64,000 nucleotides of DNA from Lachnospiraceae bacterium (GTDB lineage: Bacteria; Bacillota; Clostridia; Lachnospirales; Lachnospiraceae), in contig JAEEMP010000064.1 of the NCBI GenBank assembly GCA_016283275.1, positions 1-64,000 on the forward strand, written 5' to 3'. Below are positions 53,759-62,876 of the stretch, in pieces (position 1 is the first letter of the stretch; the number at the start of each line of letters is the position of its first letter). Made by a program: the position numbers and the translations under genes. The notes beneath the pieces are model-generated. The model saw only the letters and a list, made by a program, of their open reading frames with translations, searched no databases and was not told where the DNA came from.

Positions 53759-54523
53759 TTATATGGACGGACCGTTTGAAATTTTCATGGTGAGAAGCTC
53801 CGTCCAGGCAGGACGAAAACCGCTTTCCACGGCGATATTTAAAGACAGAGTATGTGAAAAGGCCGTTCCGTAATACGGGATCCTGCCTCTTTTAAGAATT
53901 TCGTTTTTAAGCTTACTGACCGTGAGCGCTCCGAGGTGCTTGCCTCTGGCTTCAGGCAGCACATCTATACCTATCTGCCAAAGCATGGGGCTGTCGCCGC
54001 TGGCTCCCGCCATGGCGAGGATCTCCCCGTTTTCAAGTGCTCCGACTCCGAGTTCGTCAGGTGCTTCGGGCACAAAAGTAAATGCCTTCGAAAACCTTTT
54101 ATCTCCTCTGAAAGCCTCGATATCTTCTCGCTCGTAGAGTTTAAGCGTATATCCTTTATCGTCGACATCCGTTTGATCGAATGCGACAAAAAACGGATGT
54201 ATTTTCTTGATAAGATGACCGTAAGGCATGATGATCTCATTCAATTTGTGCATGAACACGGCTTCAAGAAACCATGCACCGTCGACATTTTCGTAGCGTT
54301 CTTTCAGCACCTTTATGATATCTTCACGCCCTGTACACAATATCTTATTGTGTACCGCAGCGATCTTTAAGAACACATCCTCACGCCCGTCGTAAGCACG
54401 CTGACCGTCAAGTAACTTATATTCCGTAAATATGTTGCTCTTTGAATTTTTTATATCGTTTGCATCGCAACAGTAATCAAGCGCCAGCTGCCTGTATACA
54501 TCTTTCATTCCGAATTTTTGCAT
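53759..54523 (-). CDS. GNAT family N-acetyltransferase
   Basis: 254 residues. The C-terminal half is a GNAT domain: LWQIGIDVLPEARGKHLGALTVSKLK (about 185-210) contains the acetyl-CoA pyrophosphate loop R-G-K-x-L-G, followed by YYGTAFSHTLSLNIAVESGF. The N-terminal half (YRQLALDYCCDANDIK...) is a companion domain seen in some Clostridial members. The substrate is unknown. It follows the GT11-like gene at 52 bases and may share its transcript. Confidence 0.85.
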   Translation of the reverse strand: MQKFGMKDVYRQLALDYCCDANDIKNSKSNIFTEYKLLDGQRAYDGREDVFLKIAAVHNKILCTGREDIIKVLKERYENVDGAWFLEAVFMHKLNEIIMPYGHLIKKIHPFFVAFDQTDVDDKGYTLKLYEREDIEAFRGDKRFSKAFTFVPEAPDELGVGALENGEILAMAGASGDSPMLWQIGIDVLPEARGKHLGALTVSKLKNEILKRGRIPYYGTAFSHTLSLNIAVESGFRPAWTELLTMKISNGPSI

Positions 54524-54575
54524 TTTGTTTATGCCTTTCCGAATTTGCGGCGATCTCAGATACCGCTTTACAAGA

Positions 54576-55511
54576 CTAATGTTTTATCAATTTCTTTATT
54601 CTGTAAGAAATACGCTTACCAAAAGAATAATGCAGTCTTGAAATAATGATACTGCGTCTGTCATTACGAAGACAATAAGCCAGATAACTGAAAGAACTTC
54701 GATCTGACACAAAATGTCTGCACTCAGTCATCAGTTCCAGATCTTTCCACGCATCGGGACCGTTATTCCCGCTTATAACCGTCAATCTGTCCTTGATTCC
54801 ATCAAGGCCCAACTTTGCGGCATTTTCATTGCACCAATCAAGATCGTCGGAAAACAGATAATAATTCGCTCTTTTAACTTTGCGTTCAACAGTCTGTATA
54901 GCAATCTTAAAATATTCGGGTTTGGCGCACCACCCAAGATTGGCCATATCGCCTCGGCGTATATGTATACAGACCGAATTCTTATCCGATGCGATTTGCT
55001 TTAACAGCTCTGCGTTTTTTCCTTCAAGTGCGGGAGCCTTTTCAAATGACAGTTCTTTCCCTATTATACCGGCATACTTCCTGAAAAACTTGGGAAGGAT
55101 CCAATAGCCGTGGAGATAAATATCCTTTGAACCGGATCTTATCAATTCTCCCAGTTTATCCAATTTATAAACAGGACCGCTGAAATGAATGTTATTTAAA
55201 TCCGTCACCATATGAAGATCCATGCCGCGGTCTTTCAACACTTGAGCCGGTGAATAGCCTCCCCGTCGTTCGGACAGCATCTTCTTCCATGTATCCTCGT
55301 CATAATGCGAACTTAACATATCATGCTTAATATTAAAAAGCTTACCCAATTCATATCCGTTATGAGGCACGTTATCAACATAAAACAGACTGTCATCTAT
55401 AACACATGATACGCCATATTTAATCTCGACATATCTGATAAAAATATATTGAAAAGCCTGATTGCCAAGCCCTCCGTTCATAAATGCTATGATATTTCTG
55501 TTTCCCGCCAT
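54576..55511 (-). CDS. Glycosyltransferase family 11-like (alpha-1,2-fucosyltransferase type)
   Basis: About 311 residues. Motif I FMNGGLGNQAFQYIFIRY is at the N-terminus; the GDP-fucose-binding VCIHIRRGD is near residue 180, followed by YYLFSDDLDW and a third block FVSDRSSFSYLAYCLRND. These are the GT11 hallmarks; members transfer fucose, or occasionally galactose, to a galactose residue. No GDP-fucose synthesis genes are in the window. The start is ambiguous: the ATG at 55511 (MAGNRN) gives a normal N-terminus, but AAAGGAG lies 14 bases away; a longer frame from 55538 lacks a ribosome binding site. Confidence 0.88.
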   Translation of the reverse strand: MAGNRNIIAFMNGGLGNQAFQYIFIRYVEIKYGVSCVIDDSLFYVDNVPHNGYELGKLFNIKHDMLSSHYDEDTWKKMLSERRGGYSPAQVLKDRGMDLHMVTDLNNIHFSGPVYKLDKLGELIRSGSKDIYLHGYWILPKFFRKYAGIIGKELSFEKAPALEGKNAELLKQIASDKNSVCIHIRRGDMANLGWCAKPEYFKIAIQTVERKVKRANYYLFSDDLDWCNENAAKLGLDGIKDRLTVISGNNGPDAWKDLELMTECRHFVSDRSSFSYLAYCLRNDRRSIIISRLHYSFGKRISYRIKKLIKH

Positions 55512-55589
55512 AATATATTCGGAACTCCTTTTTATCATTTGGGTTCAAAGTAAAAACGTTTTTGTAAAAGAAACCGGTCCGATTGCGGA

Positions 55590-57320
55590 TCATTGTTTGC
55601 TCTGTATCCTGTTCATTCTTGCGTAGCTGCCGCCCAGAGCCACAAGTTCGTCATGCGTGCCCTGTTCGGTGATCTTGCCGTTTTCGATCACAAGGATCAT
55701 GTCGGCATTTCTGATGGTTGAAAGCCTGTGAGCGATGGCAACTATGGTCCTTGAACCCACGATGCCCGTAATGGCATCCTGAATCTGTTTTTCCGTTTCC
55801 ACATCAACCGAAGCAGTCGCTTCATCCAAAATTATGATAGGAGACTTTCTTAAGATCGCTCTGGCTATGGAAACTCTTTGCTTCTGACCGCCGGAAAGCC
55901 TTAACCCTCTCTCACCGACAATAGTATCATATCCGTCGGGCATTGCCATGATATCCTCATGGATGTTGGCGATCTTTGCGGCTTCTTTAATATCTTCCAA
56001 ACCCGCATCCGGGAAAGCATAACCGATATTTTCGGCAATGGTTCCGTTAAAAAGAAAAGTATCCTGCAAAACAGGTGAAATATTCTGTCTTAAGCTTTCT
56101 ATGGTCACATCGTTTATATCATTTCCGTCTATAAGGATACGACCCGAAGTGGGCTCGTAGAAACGGGAAATAAGCTGGGTAAGCGTTGTTTTACCGACGC
56201 CCGTCGGCCCTACAAGGGCCAGCATCTTACCGGGCTTGCATTCAAAAGAGACTCCGTCAAGCACCGGGATGCCCTCTTCATACGAAAAACTTACATCTTC
56301 AAATTTTATGGCTCCCTTAACATCTTTAAGAGCTTTGGCGTCGGGCTTATCGTTGATCTCGCACGGAGCCTCAAGGACAGCCATTACACGTTCCGCTCCC
56401 GCCAATGACTGCTGCATGCTTTCAAGAAGGTTGGCAAGTCCTGTCACCGGTGCATAGAAAAGACCGAGGTATAAAAGAAATGCCACAACATCTTCCACCT
56501 TTAAGCCTTCTTTGTAGGCCAGAAGTCCGCCGAAAGCAACCACTAAAATGGTGCCTATCGAAGAGATAAATTCTACAGTGGGATGAAATATTCCGCTGTA
56601 TTTAAGGGCTGTGAGCATAGCCTTTATATGTTCGAAGTTGGTCTCATCTACCTTGTCCGTCTCGTATTCCTGACGGCCGAAGGACTGTATCTCGTGAATA
56701 CCGGAAAGATTGTCCTGAAGCTTTCCGCTTAACTCGCCCATTTTCTTTTGCGATATCTTAAAATAGGGTCTTACCTTTTTGGAAAAAATGATACCGGATA
56801 TGAAGATAAGCGGAAGAGGTGCGCAGGTTATAAGCGCAAGCTTTACGTTTATAGTAAGAAGCATTATCAAAACTCCGAGAAACGTCACAAAATTAGTGAT
56901 GGTCTCGGGGATCATATGGGCGTAAAGAAGTTCAAAATCTCTTGTATCGTTGACGATCCTGCTCATTAAGTCACCGGTCTGCTTGTCGTGGAAATAGCCG
57001 ATGTGCATATGCTCAAGCTTGTCGTAGACTCTGGTACGAAGATCTCCTACCAGATACCATGCAGCTTTATGGGCAAGATAGTTGCTTAAGAATCTGAAAA
57101 GGACTCTGAAAAGATAAAGACCCACAAGTATTGCGGTAAGTATAAGGATCCTGTGCATGCCCTCTGCATCCACACCTTCGCTTACGATACCCGTCATGGC
57201 CGACAATGCCTTCGGCGCCGCGAGATTAATGGCCGTGAGCATAAAGGTCGAAAAAATGGCTATTATATAAAGATTCTTGAATTTGATAGCTTCTTTGCTG
57301 AGTTTTAAAAGAAGTTTCAT
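55590..57320 (-). CDS. ABC exporter half-transporter (permease-ATPase fusion)
   Basis: About 576 residues. Six membrane helices in the first 310 residues with the MsbA-like segment GYFHDKQTGDLMSRIVND and SGIHEIQSFGRQEYE. The ATPase has Walker A GPTGVGKTTL, Q-loop LQDTFLFNGTI, signature LSGGQKQR, Walker B IIILDEATASVD and IAHRLST. Likely a homodimeric lipid or drug exporter. The ATG at 57320 has GAGGGTG upstream; a GTG three codons earlier overlaps it. It follows a GNAT gene by 16 bases and a methyltransferase before that, an arrangement suggestive of small-molecule modification plus export (inference). Confidence 0.92.
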   Translation of the reverse strand: MKLLLKLSKEAIKFKNLYIIAIFSTFMLTAINLAAPKALSAMTGIVSEGVDAEGMHRILILTAILVGLYLFRVLFRFLSNYLAHKAAWYLVGDLRTRVYDKLEHMHIGYFHDKQTGDLMSRIVNDTRDFELLYAHMIPETITNFVTFLGVLIMLLTINVKLALITCAPLPLIFISGIIFSKKVRPYFKISQKKMGELSGKLQDNLSGIHEIQSFGRQEYETDKVDETNFEHIKAMLTALKYSGIFHPTVEFISSIGTILVVAFGGLLAYKEGLKVEDVVAFLLYLGLFYAPVTGLANLLESMQQSLAGAERVMAVLEAPCEINDKPDAKALKDVKGAIKFEDVSFSYEEGIPVLDGVSFECKPGKMLALVGPTGVGKTTLTQLISRFYEPTSGRILIDGNDINDVTIESLRQNISPVLQDTFLFNGTIAENIGYAFPDAGLEDIKEAAKIANIHEDIMAMPDGYDTIVGERGLRLSGGQKQRVSIARAILRKSPIIILDEATASVDVETEKQIQDAITGIVGSRTIVAIAHRLSTIRNADMILVIENGKITEQGTHDELVALGGSYARMNRIQSKQ

Positions 57321-57336
57321 GTAAGTCACCCTCGGA

Positions 57337-57921
57337 TTACTTAATCATAACATAAGGCTCATATTCCGTGGAATGATCTGTCAAAGCCGTATCTACGTCG
57401 ATCGTATAATCAACCACTTCACAGTGGGCAAATTCAGCGTCATAGTATTGTCTTATCCTGACTCCGCCAAAAGCTTCCATCGTTTTCCATGAAGCCGGAT
57501 TTTCAAGATCAGCATCCATGAGCACTTTATGTATCCCGTTTTCCCGGCAGACCTTAAGTGCCAGATAAAGGTTTATCTTGTTGTATCCCTTGCCTCGTTC
57601 AGTCGGCCTTATACCGAAACCTATATGTCCGCCGAATTTTCTCAGACGCTCGTTTAAGGCAAGTCTTATATTGATCATTCCGACTATCCTGTCATCACTT
57701 TCGCGGACGAGAAAAAACGTTCTTGCTGGAACTCTTTCTTCATTTGGAACTGTTTTATAATCTTCTTCAAGTTTATCAAGCCAGCCCTCGTAATCGTCCG
57801 TGTACCGGTCGAGTCCGCCGCTTCCGTTTATATCCGAGCCGTATTGAATGTGTTCTTTTATATAATCCACAGCATCGTTTTTTCTTTTAATTCCCGGTAT
57901 TTCAAAAAACAGTCTGTCCAT
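57337..57921 (-). CDS. GNAT family N-acetyltransferase
   Basis: About 194 residues, with FFLVRESDDRIVGMINIRL, GFGIRPTERGKGYNKINLYLAL (acetyl-CoA loop) and LENPASWKTMEAFGG, the standard GNAT core of the RimJ/RimL-like branch. The substrate is unknown. The ATG at 57921 (MDRLFFEI) has GAGG six bases upstream. It lies between methyltransferase and ABC exporter genes. Confidence 0.88.
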   Translation of the reverse strand: MDRLFFEIPGIKRKNDAVDYIKEHIQYGSDINGSGGLDRYTDDYEGWLDKLEEDYKTVPNEERVPARTFFLVRESDDRIVGMINIRLALNERLRKFGGHIGFGIRPTERGKGYNKINLYLALKVCRENGIHKVLMDADLENPASWKTMEAFGGVRIRQYYDAEFAHCEVVDYTIDVDTALTDHSTEYEPYVMIK

Positions 57922-57947
57922 ATATTGTCCTCGCAAAAGAATAACGG

Positions 57948-58706
57948 CTATTCCGGCTTCTTTGTAAGATACAAAACATAAGTATCCTCAAATACTATCT
58001 TGCCCCCATTATTTATAACAGCATTCCTAAGACCGTCAAAGAATTCAGTCTTTATAGGCTCCGGTATGACTATATGATCGCAATGAGTGCCGCAGAAAGA
58101 AACATACTCATCGGAATCCATTTCACGTTTTCCGTAAAAATCATGTTCTTCAAAATCCACAAAACCATAGTCGGAAGCATGGTCATATTTAAAACTGCCA
58201 TGAGTGTATGGAATATCCGGCTTGTAATACTTATCATACAGTTTTTGGATCTCTTCGTAGAGCTTTTCGTTCGGTGTTCTGTAATCGGCTCTTGTAAGCA
58301 TCATTGCCAAAGTTCCGCCCGGTTTCAACAATTCATATGTCTTTGAAAAAGCGATCTCCTCGGGTATCCATTGAATGGTTGCGGCAGAATAGATCAGATC
58401 AAATCGCCGCTTGCCGAAATCATGGGTAATAAAATCATCGTTCACAATGTGAAAATTGGGATATTTGCCGTATTTTTCCCGCATCTTTTCAAAAAGATGC
58501 TCTCCGAGTTCAATGGCATTATAATCGCAGCCTGTCATTAAGATCGGATCTGTTGCCTGCCCGGTTCCCGGTCCGATCTCCAAAACCGTCTTATCGGGGC
58601 CTACACTTACATTATCAATAAGAAATCGGAATAACTCCCGGCTGTATCTCGGCCTGAACTTGTCGAACTGCTCGGGGATCGTATCAAAGATTTTTCTGAA
58701 CTCCAT
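57948..58706 (-). CDS. SAM-dependent methyltransferase, class I
   Basis: About 252 residues. SAM-binding motif I VLEIGPGTGQATDPI (about 40-55), motif II with the acidic YNAIELGEHLF, RFDLIYSAATIQWIP, and LLKPGGTLAMML, the common layout of UbiE/trans-aconitate-like methyltransferases. The substrate is unknown. The ATG at 58706 (MEFRKIFDTIP) has GGAGG; the upstream frame starts in the leader. First gene of an operon with the GNAT and ABC exporter; its promoter region faces that of the MFS gene. Confidence 0.88.
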   Translation of the reverse strand: MEFRKIFDTIPEQFDKFRPRYSRELFRFLIDNVSVGPDKTVLEIGPGTGQATDPILMTGCDYNAIELGEHLFEKMREKYGKYPNFHIVNDDFITHDFGKRRFDLIYSAATIQWIPEEIAFSKTYELLKPGGTLAMMLTRADYRTPNEKLYEEIQKLYDKYYKPDIPYTHGSFKYDHASDYGFVDFEEHDFYGKREMDSDEYVSFCGTHCDHIVIPEPIKTEFFDGLRNAVINNGGKIVFEDTYVLYLTKKPE

Positions 58707-58787
58707 ACATAACCTCCTGCACCATGAACTTATGACCAAATACGACATTCTCTTCCCAATATGAAAGAACACTGCCGTTAATTTGAA

Positions 58788-58796
58788 AGTATAGCA
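58788..58796 (-). promoter_or_regulatory. Extended -10 promoter of the methyltransferase gene
   Basis: Minus strand TGCTATACT: TG extension plus -10 TATACT. The -35 position (TATGAA at 17 bases) is weak. Confidence 0.4.
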
Positions 58797-58865
58797 TAGA
58801 AATGAGTAACTTCATAGGAAATATGTCATTTATAACGCATCTTGATCTGTTATTGCAATATGTGC

Positions 58866-58964
58866 ATTAGATGTTTATCTAATATTTGTTATTTTGTGCT
58901 TGACATATGTCTAATATTTTGTTATTTTATGTCTGTCGAACAGCTTATTAGATGAGTATCAAAT
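58866..58964 (+). promoter_or_regulatory. Promoter and repeated palindromic operators of the MFS-ArsR operon
   Basis: Promoter: perfect -35 TTGACA (58900-58905), 17-base spacer, -10 TATTTT (58923-58928). Operator 1 is a perfect ATTAGAT-N4-ATCTAAT (58866-58883) upstream of -35; operator 2, ATTAGAT-N4-ATCAAAT (58947-58964), lies just after the expected start of transcription; a lone TCTAAT half-site is in the spacer. The layout fits repression by the wHTH regulator encoded in the same operon. Confidence 0.75.
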
Positions 58965-58984
58965 ATATTAAGGAGACAATTAAC

Positions 58985-60265
58985 ATGTTCAAAAAGTATT
59001 CAGATCTTGCAAAGAACAGAAACTATATCAAAAGCCTTTCCGCAGCCCTGATCAACCGTTTCGGGGATTCGATAGATGCCATAGCCTCCTCCTGGATCGT
59101 GTATGAATTAACGGGTGAAGCAGCGTGGTCCGCCATTATATTTGCAATAAACCGGATCCCTACGATTTTTATCACTCCGCTCGTCGGCCCCTGGGTTGAA
59201 TATCACAGCAAAAAGCATATCATGGCCGTAACAGACCTTATAAGAGCTATATGCGTAGGAATCATTGCAACGGGACTTCTTCTCGGTTTTTTGAATGCTC
59301 CTCTCATTGCCGTATTAAGCCTGCTCATTTCAACAGCCGAAGCATTCAGAACTCCGGCAGGCACCGCAATATTACCTCAGATCATTCCCGAAAGACTGTA
59401 TTCACAAGCCATCTCTCTTAATCAGTCACTTTCATCCGTAACCGAGCTTGTGGGAACAGCGTCGACCGGGATCATCATAGCTGTCATAGGGTCATCAGGT
59501 GCTATATATATAGATATGATAACGTTTGTTTTATCGGCAATTCTTATTTTATCCATGTCTGTAAAAGAAAATACCGGCAATTCTTCCGCTCCGCTTTCTT
59601 TATCTTCATATATGCAGCAACTGACAGAAGGCCTTAATTATTGCAGAAGCAAGGATATCTTGGTATCGTTTTCGCTGGTCATACTGTTTTTAAACGGTAT
59701 CCTTGTACCGCTTAACTCTCTTCAGGCACCGCTTGTCGCCGAAGTTTTCAAGGGTGACCCTTACTATCTGTCCGCTTTTGGGATTACCATAACCGTTTCC
59801 ATGCTTGTAGGTTCCGTAATATATCCTTCCATAAACAAGCGGATTAATGTTAAAATAGCACTGGTGACCATTGCCCTTGGAATAGCGTTTTTTTACATCG
59901 GTGTGATCGCAGCATCGCCTTTATACGGTAATCGCTTTTTTGCTTTGACCATCCTTATCGCACTCACTTCCGTTCTCGGTCTGTCGGTAAGTATCGGCAA
60001 TATGACGATCAGTGTTGAAATGCTTAAAGTTATTGATAAAAGCTACCTTGCAAGAGCGTCTGCCATCGGAAGTGCTTTGGGCAGCGCGATAATGCCCGTA
60101 TCTGCTTTCGTTGTCAGCATCGCAGTCAGGTTTGTACAGGTAAGGACCATATTTATTGTCTCGGGAATTATATCAATAGTATTTTGTTCATATTTATTCT
60201 GGAGGTATTATGAATCATTACAGCAGCAAAATTCAGATTATATCGGAGAGCATCTCGCTTCTTAA
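58985..60265 (+). CDS. MFS transporter (drug-efflux type)
   Basis: About 426 residues with some twelve membrane helices, of the MFS_3/enterobactin- and macrolide-efflux-like branch: LINRFGDSIDAIASSWIVYELTG at helix 1, GPWVEYHSKKHIM in loop 2-3 (motif A-like), PAGTAILPQIIPERLYSQAISLNQSL after helix 4. Probably a proton-driven exporter of a drug or own metabolite. The ATG at 58985 (MFKKYSDL) has AAGGAG upstream. The regulator gene starts inside its last 56 bases. Confidence 0.88.
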   Translation: MFKKYSDLAKNRNYIKSLSAALINRFGDSIDAIASSWIVYELTGEAAWSAIIFAINRIPTIFITPLVGPWVEYHSKKHIMAVTDLIRAICVGIIATGLLLGFLNAPLIAVLSLLISTAEAFRTPAGTAILPQIIPERLYSQAISLNQSLSSVTELVGTASTGIIIAVIGSSGAIYIDMITFVLSAILILSMSVKENTGNSSAPLSLSSYMQQLTEGLNYCRSKDILVSFSLVILFLNGILVPLNSLQAPLVAEVFKGDPYYLSAFGITITVSMLVGSVIYPSINKRINVKIALVTIALGIAFFYIGVIAASPLYGNRFFALTILIALTSVLGLSVSIGNMTISVEMLKVIDKSYLARASAIGSALGSAIMPVSAFVVSIAVRFVQVRTIFIVSGIISIVFCSYLFWRYYESLQQQNSDYIGEHLAS

Positions 60266-61355
60266 TATCGTTGCAAGACAAGCTCCTTACATAACTTCAT
60301 ATATGGAAAATAAAGCCCTTAAGTACGGCATAAGTATCGGCGAGCGTGCTCATGATATAATAAGCGAGCTTCAATCGATCGAAAACGAAGCCAGGGATGA
60401 ATTCAAAGACGATATGAACGATATACATTTCTTCTTTGACAACAGTGAAGATACTCACAGCAGATCCTTCGCAAACCTGTTGTTGATAATCAACAATCTT
60501 CATGTATCAAAAGAATGTGACAGCTTCGATGAATATGAGAAATATCTTGAAAATATAAAAGAAGATGAGTATCTTAAGGCATTTTATGATTATCTGGTCA
60601 GCTTCTACGCTTCTTCCATGGATGATTCAAAAGACTTTAAGCCTTCTCTTTCCGATATCGTTAATGCCATCCTTGATATGGAACTGTCAGACAGCGAAAA
60701 AGTCAGACTACAGCAGCTTTTCTTAAACAGGAAAAAATACTATCCCCGGATCTTTGCTTTGCTTAAAAGAGCCGCGGATATCATAAATATGCACAAAAAA
60801 GAACTCATTAAATTCGGAGATACGACGATCGATTACCTAAAAAAAGAACTCGGTGATCTTTCTTTTTCAAAATATGTAGTGGGAAATTTGTACAGTGAAA
60901 GGACATTGGATAAATATCCCGAAGAATGCGATGTAAGTCTGTGTTATTTCGATCCGGCTTTGTTGGGACTTTCTTTAAATGTTCTGAAAGAAAATCGTAA
61001 AATAGAAACTTCTTTCGGCGTAGTCGGAATTATTTATCATGACTCACTAAACATGGAACTTCCTTTTAAATCCATGAAACAGCTTGACAGCGATAAAGCA
61101 TTAAGTATTTTAAAATTGCTGGCCGATAAAAGTAAGTTTGAGATCCTTGCCACTACTAAGGATAACCCTGCATACGGGGCACAGCTTGCAGAAAAACTGT
61201 CTCTTACCACTGCCACTATATCACATCATACCTCAGCGCTTTTGGAGCATAACCTTCTTACGATCGATAAGGTTGACACCAAGATCTTTTATCGCGAAAA
61301 CAAAGAGCAGATCAACGCTGTCATTCAATACTTAAGAGATAATCTGCTAAGCTAA
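60210..61355 (+). CDS. ArsR-type wHTH transcriptional regulator with large N-terminal domain
   Basis: 381 residues. The last about 85 (SDKALSILKLLADKSKFEIL..., AYGAQLAEKLSLTTATISHHTSALLEHNLL, then a wing TIDKVDTKIFYREN) form an ArsR-type winged helix. The first 290 residues are mostly helical and unrecognised; this big N-terminal region is typical of DUF5937-like ArsR proteins rather than small metal sensors, and no metal-binding CxC motif is seen. It starts within the MFS gene with a strong GGAGG, so the two are coupled. It is the likely repressor for the palindromes upstream. It overlaps the convergent AadE-like gene by nine bases. Confidence 0.8.
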   Translation: MNHYSSKIQIISESISLLNIVARQAPYITSYMENKALKYGISIGERAHDIISELQSIENEARDEFKDDMNDIHFFFDNSEDTHSRSFANLLLIINNLHVSKECDSFDEYEKYLENIKEDEYLKAFYDYLVSFYASSMDDSKDFKPSLSDIVNAILDMELSDSEKVRLQQLFLNRKKYYPRIFALLKRAADIINMHKKELIKFGDTTIDYLKKELGDLSFSKYVVGNLYSERTLDKYPEECDVSLCYFDPALLGLSLNVLKENRKIETSFGVVGIIYHDSLNMELPFKSMKQLDSDKALSILKLLADKSKFEILATTKDNPAYGAQLAEKLSLTTATISHHTSALLEHNLLTIDKVDTKIFYRENKEQINAVIQYLRDNLLS

Positions 61356-62258
61356 ATCGATCCCGTCGGGCATATTGCCGAAATCCACTGCATCATCGGG
61401 CAACTCTCTTACCTTTTTAAGGTAAGCCATGCAGTTTATTGCCTCTTCTTCACAAAGATCGTATCCGAGTCTACTTGCAACCCATTTGGCGGTTTCATAA
61501 AAAAGACCGCACATTATATCGACCGAATTCCAGATATCCGTAACATTTCCGCCCGCATAGGTTTCAAGATATCTCTGCCACTCATCAGAGCTTAACCATC
61601 TGTACAGATATTTCGCGGATTTGCCTGTGCTTACGGTAAAATCGGTAAGAATCCCTGCTTTCCAGCAAAGCATCTTTTCAAGTTGTTTTCTGACAGTTTG
61701 GCTCAGCATATCCTGAACATACGGTATTTCTTTACGCCAAAGCCCCTTTGCCACATTATCAAGGCACCACCAGAATTCGTTGCAGGTGCAAAGAAAAATG
61801 CGCTCTGACGGTTTCTTGACACGATACATCTCATCACTGCTTTCCGGAATTTGCGGAAGGCAGTGATCCTTATCAAGAATTATCTTACAGAGAGAATCTG
61901 TCAGGATATTCTTTTTCGCATATTCGATACTCATTACCGTAAGGTCGATCCTTGTACCGTCTTTAAACTGCATAAGCCATGCATAGCGGTCACTCTTTGG
62001 AACAGCCTCTTCCGGATAAAGATCGGGAAATTCGTCCGGATACTGCATAAAAAGGATATCTCCGAAGCGATCTTTCCAACCCTTATCTTCTATGAAAGAT
62101 CGTGTTTCCGTTACCACATAAACAATGTCATAATCCTGAAAAATGTCTTTGGGTGCATTCGGGTTTGTTCTGGAGCCGTTCATAAAAACCGCCCTGATCC
62201 TTTCATCATCTCTTGCGGTATTTATGATAAGCTCAAACATTTCCTTTTCCGATCTCAT
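61347..62258 (-). CDS. Aminoglycoside 6-adenylyltransferase-like protein (AadE/ANT(6) family)
   Basis: About 303 residues. The N-terminal nucleotidyltransferase has MNGSRTNPN (GS motif), IFQDYDIVYVV (D-x-D) and the third Asp in GTRIDLTVM, in the exact family order; the C-terminal half includes NEFWWCLDNVAKGLWRKE and QLEKMLCWKAG as in ANT(6) enzymes. Known members transfer AMP to the 6-hydroxyl of streptomycin. Divergent chromosomal copies are common in Clostridia and need not confer resistance. The ATG at 62258 (MRSEKEMF) has GAGGAC upstream. Confidence 0.9.
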   Translation of the reverse strand: MRSEKEMFELIINTARDDERIRAVFMNGSRTNPNAPKDIFQDYDIVYVVTETRSFIEDKGWKDRFGDILFMQYPDEFPDLYPEEAVPKSDRYAWLMQFKDGTRIDLTVMSIEYAKKNILTDSLCKIILDKDHCLPQIPESSDEMYRVKKPSERIFLCTCNEFWWCLDNVAKGLWRKEIPYVQDMLSQTVRKQLEKMLCWKAGILTDFTVSTGKSAKYLYRWLSSDEWQRYLETYAGGNVTDIWNSVDIMCGLFYETAKWVASRLGYDLCEEEAINCMAYLKKVRELPDDAVDFGNMPDGIDLA

Positions 62259-62322
62259 TTGGTAGTCCTCTTTTCCCAGTGTCATATTTCCCGGCATGCG
62301 CAAAAAAATCAGTATTTTTTCA

Positions 62323-62829
62323 TCACTTATGGTTCGGAATCCTTACAAAGAAGTGTCCCTCATCATCTCCGACGATCTTTCCGCCATTCTTTTGCATAAC
62401 TTTAAGTGATGCAATATTATCCTTATTTACACGAAGGTATATCTCCTCTTCCGGAACTATCTTATTAGCTTCCCTAACAGTCAACCTTAATCCTTCGGTT
62501 CCGTATCCTTTTCCTCTTTCGGCCCTCTTAATGCTGTAGCCGATATGTCCGGCCCCGTTTCTGAGCGCATCCGTAAGATGATGCCTGATACGAAATTCGC
62601 CGACAAGACGGCCTTCATCCCATAGATAATAATATGTTTCCGGCACAAACCAGTCCGGCATGTTGACCGGGTGTTCATATGAGATCAACGTCGGCATAAC
62701 TTTTTCGATGTATTCGTCATAAGAAACTCCGTTATAAGGATTTGTTAAGCCATTCTCATCTGTCGGGAGTGTTGTGGTATACTCCCACTGAGCTTTTGCA
62801 TCTTCTGTGTTTATTTTTCTTAATTCCAT
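62323..62829 (-). CDS. GNAT family N-acetyltransferase
   Basis: 168 residues with a clear GNAT core: YYYLWDEGRLVGEFRIRHHL, GHIGYSIKRAERGKGYGTEGLRL (acetyl-CoA loop R-G-K-G-Y-G-T) and VNKDNIASLKVMQKNGGK. Of the common Clostridial GNAT type of unknown substrate. Lies between two aminoglycoside-nucleotidyltransferase-like genes, 64 bases before the AadE-like start. Confidence 0.9.
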   Translation of the reverse strand: MELRKINTEDAKAQWEYTTTLPTDENGLTNPYNGVSYDEYIEKVMPTLISYEHPVNMPDWFVPETYYYLWDEGRLVGEFRIRHHLTDALRNGAGHIGYSIKRAERGKGYGTEGLRLTVREANKIVPEEEIYLRVNKDNIASLKVMQKNGGKIVGDDEGHFFVRIPNHK

Positions 62830-62876
62830 GATCTGTCCCTGCCTTTTCTGTCCGCAGACATCAGCCTAAATCTTCT

